Shown here: positions 59,822 to 64,000 of the stretch, piece after piece
Position numbering within the stretch: position 1 is the first letter of the stretch
How the letters are laid out: each line of letters begins with the position of its first letter
Assembly: GCA_026413225.1 (NCBI GenBank)
Contig: CM048552.1
Span: forward strand, 46,949,001-47,013,000
Direction of reading: 5' to 3'
DNA from: Otis tarda
Taxonomy: Eukaryota > Chordata > Aves > Otidiformes > Otididae
Length of the DNA stretch: 64,000 nt
Notes under the pieces: model-generated
What the model was told of the DNA's origin: nothing
The model's database searches: none
The model's input: the letters and a program-made list of their open reading frames with translations, nothing else
Translations under genes and position numbers: made by a program

Positions 59822-60814
59822 CTAGTCCAACCCCACTGCAAGAGGCAGGGACATCTTCAACTCGATCAGGTTGCTCAGAGCCTCATCCAACTCAGCCTTG
59901 AATGTTTCCAAGGATGGGGCATCCACCACCTCTCTGGGCAACCTGTTACAGTTTTTCACTACCCTCATTGTAATTTTTTTTTTTTTTAAATCCAGTCTGA
60001 ATCTACCTCCCTCTATTTTAAAACCGTTACCCCTTGTCCTTTCACAACAGGCCCTGCTGAAGTGTTTCTCCCTGTCTTTCCTGTAAGCCCCTTTTAGGTA
60101 CTGGAAGGCTGCTATAAGGTCTCCCTGAAGGCTGAACAACCCCAACTCTCTCAGCCTGTCCTCATAGGAGAGGTGCTCCAGCCCTCTTATCATCTTTGTG
60201 GCCCTCCTCTGGACCTTCTCCAACAAATCCATGTCCTTCTTATGCTGGGGGCTCCAGAACTGGACACAGTACTCCAGGTGGGGTCTCACCAGAGCAGAGT
60301 AGAAGGGAAGAATCACCTCCCTCAACCTGCTGGCCACACTTCTCTTGATGCAGCCCAGGATGCGGTTGGCTTTCTAGACTGCAAGGGTGCATTGCCAACT
60401 CATGTTGAGCTTCTTATCCACCAGCACTCCCAAGTCCTTCTCTTCAGGGCTGCTCTTGATCCCTTCTCCACCCAGCCTGTATTTGTGCTTGGGATTGCCC
60501 TGACCCATGTCTAGGACCTTGCACTTGGTCTTGTTGAACTTCATGAGGTTCACACAGGCCCACTTTTCCAGCCTGTCAAGGTCCCTCTGGATGGCAACCC
60601 TTTCCTCCAGCATGCCGACTGCACCACATAGCTTGGTGTCGTTGGTGAACTTGCTGAGGGTGCACTCTATCCCACTCTCCATATCACCGACAAAGATCTT
60701 AAACAGAGCTGGTCCCAATACCGATCCCTGAGGAACGCCACTCGTCACCAGTCTCCACTTGGACGTTGAGCCGTTGTGAGGGACAGTGCTAAATGCTTTG
60801 GTCAAGTCCAAGTA
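59822..60814 (-). pseudogene. CR1 ORF2 C-terminal fragment, catalytic residues lost
   Basis: One frame covers motif A to the C-terminus of pol with a single internal stop, TAG at 60376-60374, where copies 1 and 2 have CAG (Gln). Motif A reads [11 protein letters not shown], so the second conserved Asp (FDTV) is Ser. [12 protein letters not shown] is intact. The FADD box reads FTND, losing a metal-binding Asp. A 33-residue block between the motif A region and [13 protein letters not shown] is deleted in frame, and a further five-residue deletion removes the EKRRLL segment near the C-terminus. The usual ORF2 stop (ATC TAG) has become ATC GAG, extending the frame through the 3' UTR to TAG at 59822-59824. 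No active enzyme is possible. Confidence 0.9.
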
Positions 60815-63800
60815 TTCAGGTACTTCCAAAATGGGTAAAACCTCTTCCTTCCTTCAAAGATATTTCCTTATTCTATCTGAAAGGTTAAATGCCTCTAGTT
60901 GTTTAAGCATTGTTGCCTTCAGCACGGAGGGCTCAGTCTAACTGCAGAGATTCAATAAACCAACTTCCTCTGCACTGTATCAGCCCTGACAAAGAGCCCT
61001 ACCAGTCCTCTGTAAAAGAAAGCTAGCACAAAGTGCCACCTGCCACTACAAAGAGATAGGGAAAGATGCCATTCAGAGCCCTGAGTAAATAATTTCCACA
61101 GATTAAATTATCTGTACCCATTTCCTGCCCTTTTACTTTGTCCACTGCTGATGATCAACTAAGCTCAACACTACCTAGGACTTGAGGACACATGCCTTTA
61201 GTATCTGTGCACACTCTTGTCACTCTGTTTTTACTGGTACACACTCTGCCTTAATGGCTTCATACCATTTCACAGGGAAATTCCTGTACCATCCCCAGGA
61301 GGTAGCCTGAGGAAATTATGGCCTCATGGACTTTCAAGATGCTTTTTATTTATTTTCACATTTCACTGATGACTTCATATCTAGCTATTTCCCCCCTTTC
61401 CCTTCTGTTCTTTGACAGACTGAACAGGGCTTGAGAGGGTTCTGAGAGACTGAAAATCTTGTATATCAGGACTATTTGGCTCCTCCATTCCTAAATTCCA
61501 TTTTCTTTTACTAATGATGATATGACTGCATGGGAAAGCTGTTAGAACTTAGATTTTCTCCGGAGTTTTCCTTCATCTCACAGCCACCAGAAAGCCTTGA
61601 ATCTCTGCTCCAATGCAGTTTGGCCTCTGAGTGATTCCAAAGTCCAAAGTGTAAAGGTCATCTACAAGACATCTGCGTCTGATAATCAGACTAGAAATTT
61701 GTACAAGACTGATGGCTTTGCTATGGGGAGATGTAAAAAAAATATGCATCTCATGTATTTAAGACTAGTATGATTGACTGTAAAAACGGTATATAATCTG
61801 TGTGAATGAAAAAATATTTTTATTTAAAATATTTAAGTCAATTAAATATTGCTAAAAAACAGGAATACAGTTAACAGTTAATTACATGTCCAATTTGAAA
61901 AAATATACTGACAAAGAAGGAAGGAAAAGAATCATAAGAATTTTTTTTAAATCCCAGACTGTGGCTTGCTGTTGCATATCCTATTTCAAGCAGAGTAAAT
62001 GAAGAAAAATGTGTTGGAATATAAAGAAATAAATAGTTATTAACAATTCACCACCATGCAGAAACCAGGTAGTGGTCACACACGCTTAATATACAATAAA
62101 GGCAGTTATCTTACTAAACTTAATGGCACCTATAAAAGGGAGACAAGTCACAGGCTTAAGACAGTTATGAGATAAGCTTGCAGTCTGATCAGTTTGCATG
62201 CAAATTACCTCATCTGAAAGAAATTAATATTTGCATTTTTATACTCTTCTGAAAGCACTGCCATTCCCATTGTTCTAACCTTGCTTTCTTGACTTTCCTC
62301 AGAAATGGGAAAAAAATATGCTAATGAAGAGGCTAAAGATCAGCTTGTACTCTGCTATTGCATAATTTTTCAAATGTTCCTTTTTGAGTGCAAGCTTCTA
62401 CTAAAGTCCATCAAAGACATCTGAAATGCTTTATGTCTTGTTAGCAATTTTAATAAAGTTTAAAAAGTTGAAATGTATATTGGGTTTGAAATGTATTCAT
62501 GTGTTTTAAAAGGATAATGAAATGATAAGGCTTCATATTCTGATGAACAATACATCACTGAATTTAATTATTTTTTTTCCATATAAAGAAAACCTCCTTA
62601 CATTTTAATTGTATTTGATTTTATGTATTACATAATTAAAGAAATAGCGAAGCTGGTGTCATATTAATTTTCATCTACATTTTACTTTTAGTTTATTTTT
62701 CCTGCAAATGGTATTTCAGAAGAGGTAAATACTATTTCATTTATTTGCTTTCTCTGCAGTTGGTGTTTAGACCTTAGGTAAAACACATTAAAAGTCTTTT
62801 CTTTATACCATCAGATGTCAGTCTGACAATGAAAAACTTTCCATTAATGTATGTTCAATAATTTGATCACAGCCTAGCAAAACATTTAAGAGCATGTTTC
62901 ATTCTAAACACAGTAACAGGTTGTACTTCTTCAAATTACGAATATGAAGAAGAAGGTATTTTGACAGGTGAGGTTAAATAGCTATAGAATTGCACAAAAC
63001 TGAGTCAAACACAGTTCCAGATAAATACAATTTAAAGAGTGCCTTAAATCTGTATTTTAATGAATATCAGACTAATTCTTTAAATAACTTCTACTATTAT
63101 TGTGGATTTAATAAAAGTTGCACTTCTTCCCTTCTCCATTCTTAATGGTCCAGACACATAAGAAGGTTTTATTGTAACATAAATATACAGTAACATGCAA
63201 TTCCATTATTTGATTACTTTTCCCTCTATTAAATATCAGAAAATAGAAGGGAAAAAAGAAACAACACCCAAGACACCTGCTCTTCACTTGCTATTTTTAT
63301 CATTATTCATACAAGCTATTGAGAGGATCAACATACATTCTCTTAAAGAACTATCCCTGTGATTGGATGGCTCCAAAGTAGACTAGGACTGTTAGTGGAA
63401 AGTCACAGACAATTTCTCACATATTTAAAGAAATAAGTGCACGGTGTTGCATGGCCTTTAAATATCAGAGAGAAGGAAAGCTATCCCTTAAGCTCCTGTT
63501 CATGTGGTGCTCTAGCAGCAGGCTCTGGTAAGGTTTTCTTTTTGAAGTAGCTAACAAAAATGTTGTGAAATGTGGGCAGTAAGGCTGGGAAGGCATTCAG
63601 CTGACATCCTAGTACTTCCAGATTTCCCCCCCAAGCACAGAATGGAAATCTTTTAGAAATTAGTTTAGAAAAAGTTGGAAAAAAGGAAATTACCTTGCTG
63701 GAAGTAACAGTAAATTATTAAAGGGAATGGAAAACTTTCAGAGACCAAGAAGAGAAGTAGTCAGGAGAAAGGAAATTATGAAGTCAATAATTTAGAAGTT

Positions 63801-64000
63801 GTGAGATAGCTTTGATTTTAATCTTTCAGCATAAGTAAAAAAAAAAAAAGCATAAAGCTCTATGTATTAACTACAGTTCTTAAAAGATCATTTCCAAATA
63901 AAACATGTGGAGGAGAAGATGCTGTTGATTTGATTATTCTAACCATGCTGAAAAATTCTGTTCCATATTCTCTGACTAACAGAAGAAACTAAGCATGAGA
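60815..64000. other. AT-rich DNA without a recognisable gene; octamer-bearing stretch
   Basis: No gene recognised. The first 700 bases are somewhat less AT-rich and look single-copy. Around 62130-62480 the sequence is non-repetitive and carries a TTTGCATGCAAA palindrome (62193-62204) and an ATTTGCAT octamer (62229-62236). A13 occurs at 63837-63849. The window ends in ordinary AT-rich DNA. Confidence 0.5.
62193..62236. promoter_or_regulatory. Paired octamer (POU-factor type) motifs
   Basis: ATGCAAAT at 62198-62205 overlaps the perfect palindrome TTTGCATGCAAA, and a second, inverted octamer ATTTGCAT lies 24 bases further at 62229-62236. Octamers are binding sites of POU-domain factors. In AT-rich DNA single octamers are common, so the pair is suggestive only; no nearby gene is visible to assign it to. 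Confidence 0.3.

Larger units (their letters stand above)
59776..60814 (-). mobile_element. CR1 LINE retrotransposon, copy 3 (5'-truncated)
   Basis: The 3' end is at 59776, where AATAGAATCATACAATAATT is a degraded TTCTATGA tail followed by GGGTTGGAAGGGACC and the GACCTTTGAAGGTC hairpin (59806-59819). It runs to the motif A region of the reverse transcriptase and ends abruptly near 60814, the 5' truncation. Relative to copy 1 it lacks 99 bases (copy 1 positions 955-1053) and, near 60128, 15 bases of the [11 protein letters not shown] region. Both losses keep the frame. The wording differs slightly but consistently from copies 1 and 2. Confidence 0.93.

Overview
The window looks like AT-rich, gene-poor nuclear DNA from a bird. 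The diagnostic evidence is the repeats. There are several CR1 LINEs, including copies with the 8-bp TTCTATGA tail and the conserved 3' hairpin, two LTRs of an avian endogenous-retrovirus family, and short AT microsatellites. I found no host protein-coding gene, no tRNA or rRNA gene, no CRISPR array and nothing bacterial. The long open frames are all either CR1 pol (endonuclease plus reverse transcriptase), antisense shadows of it, LTR sequence, or chance frames in AT-rich DNA. The species cannot be named from this sequence.

Layout. 1-2957: CR1 copy 1, minus strand, cut by the window edge just before its 3' tail; its ORF2 is one uninterrupted frame spoiled by only four nonsense codons. 2958-8814: AT-rich, no gene. 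8815-9115: older CR1 fragment. 9116-16348: no gene. 16354-17485: complete solo LTR, minus strand, bounded by a 5-bp target duplication. 17491-20689: no gene. 20690-21058: ancient LINE reverse-transcriptase relic. 23084-23152: CR1 3'-end stub. 28059-28756: second, much older LTR related to the first, plus strand. 37557-37769: CR1 3' stub. About 42750-45787: CR1 copy 2, plus strand, with 3' tail, nonsense codons and indels. 52273-52340: CR1 3' stub. 54030-54800: older CR1 copy, minus strand. About 56570-57000: decayed AP-endonuclease domain of a non-CR1 (RTE-like) LINE. 59776-60814: CR1 copy 3, minus strand. 60815-64000: no gene.

The elements do not form a pathway. They record successive layers of retrotransposition: an ancient LINE layer (20.7 kb, 56.8 kb), an intermediate CR1/LTR layer (8.8, 23.1, 28.1, 52.3, 54.0 kb) and a younger CR1/LTR layer (0-3, 16.4, 37.6, 42.8-45.8, 59.8 kb). 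Comparing the young CR1 copies shows the decay route directly, with apparent CpG deamination of CGA codons and of the catalytic FADD box. The observations I would follow up first are the RTE-like endonuclease relic, the consensus splice donor at the CR1 ORF1/ORF2 boundary, the divergent pair of related LTRs, and several homeodomain/octamer-rich single-copy stretches that could be conserved non-coding elements.
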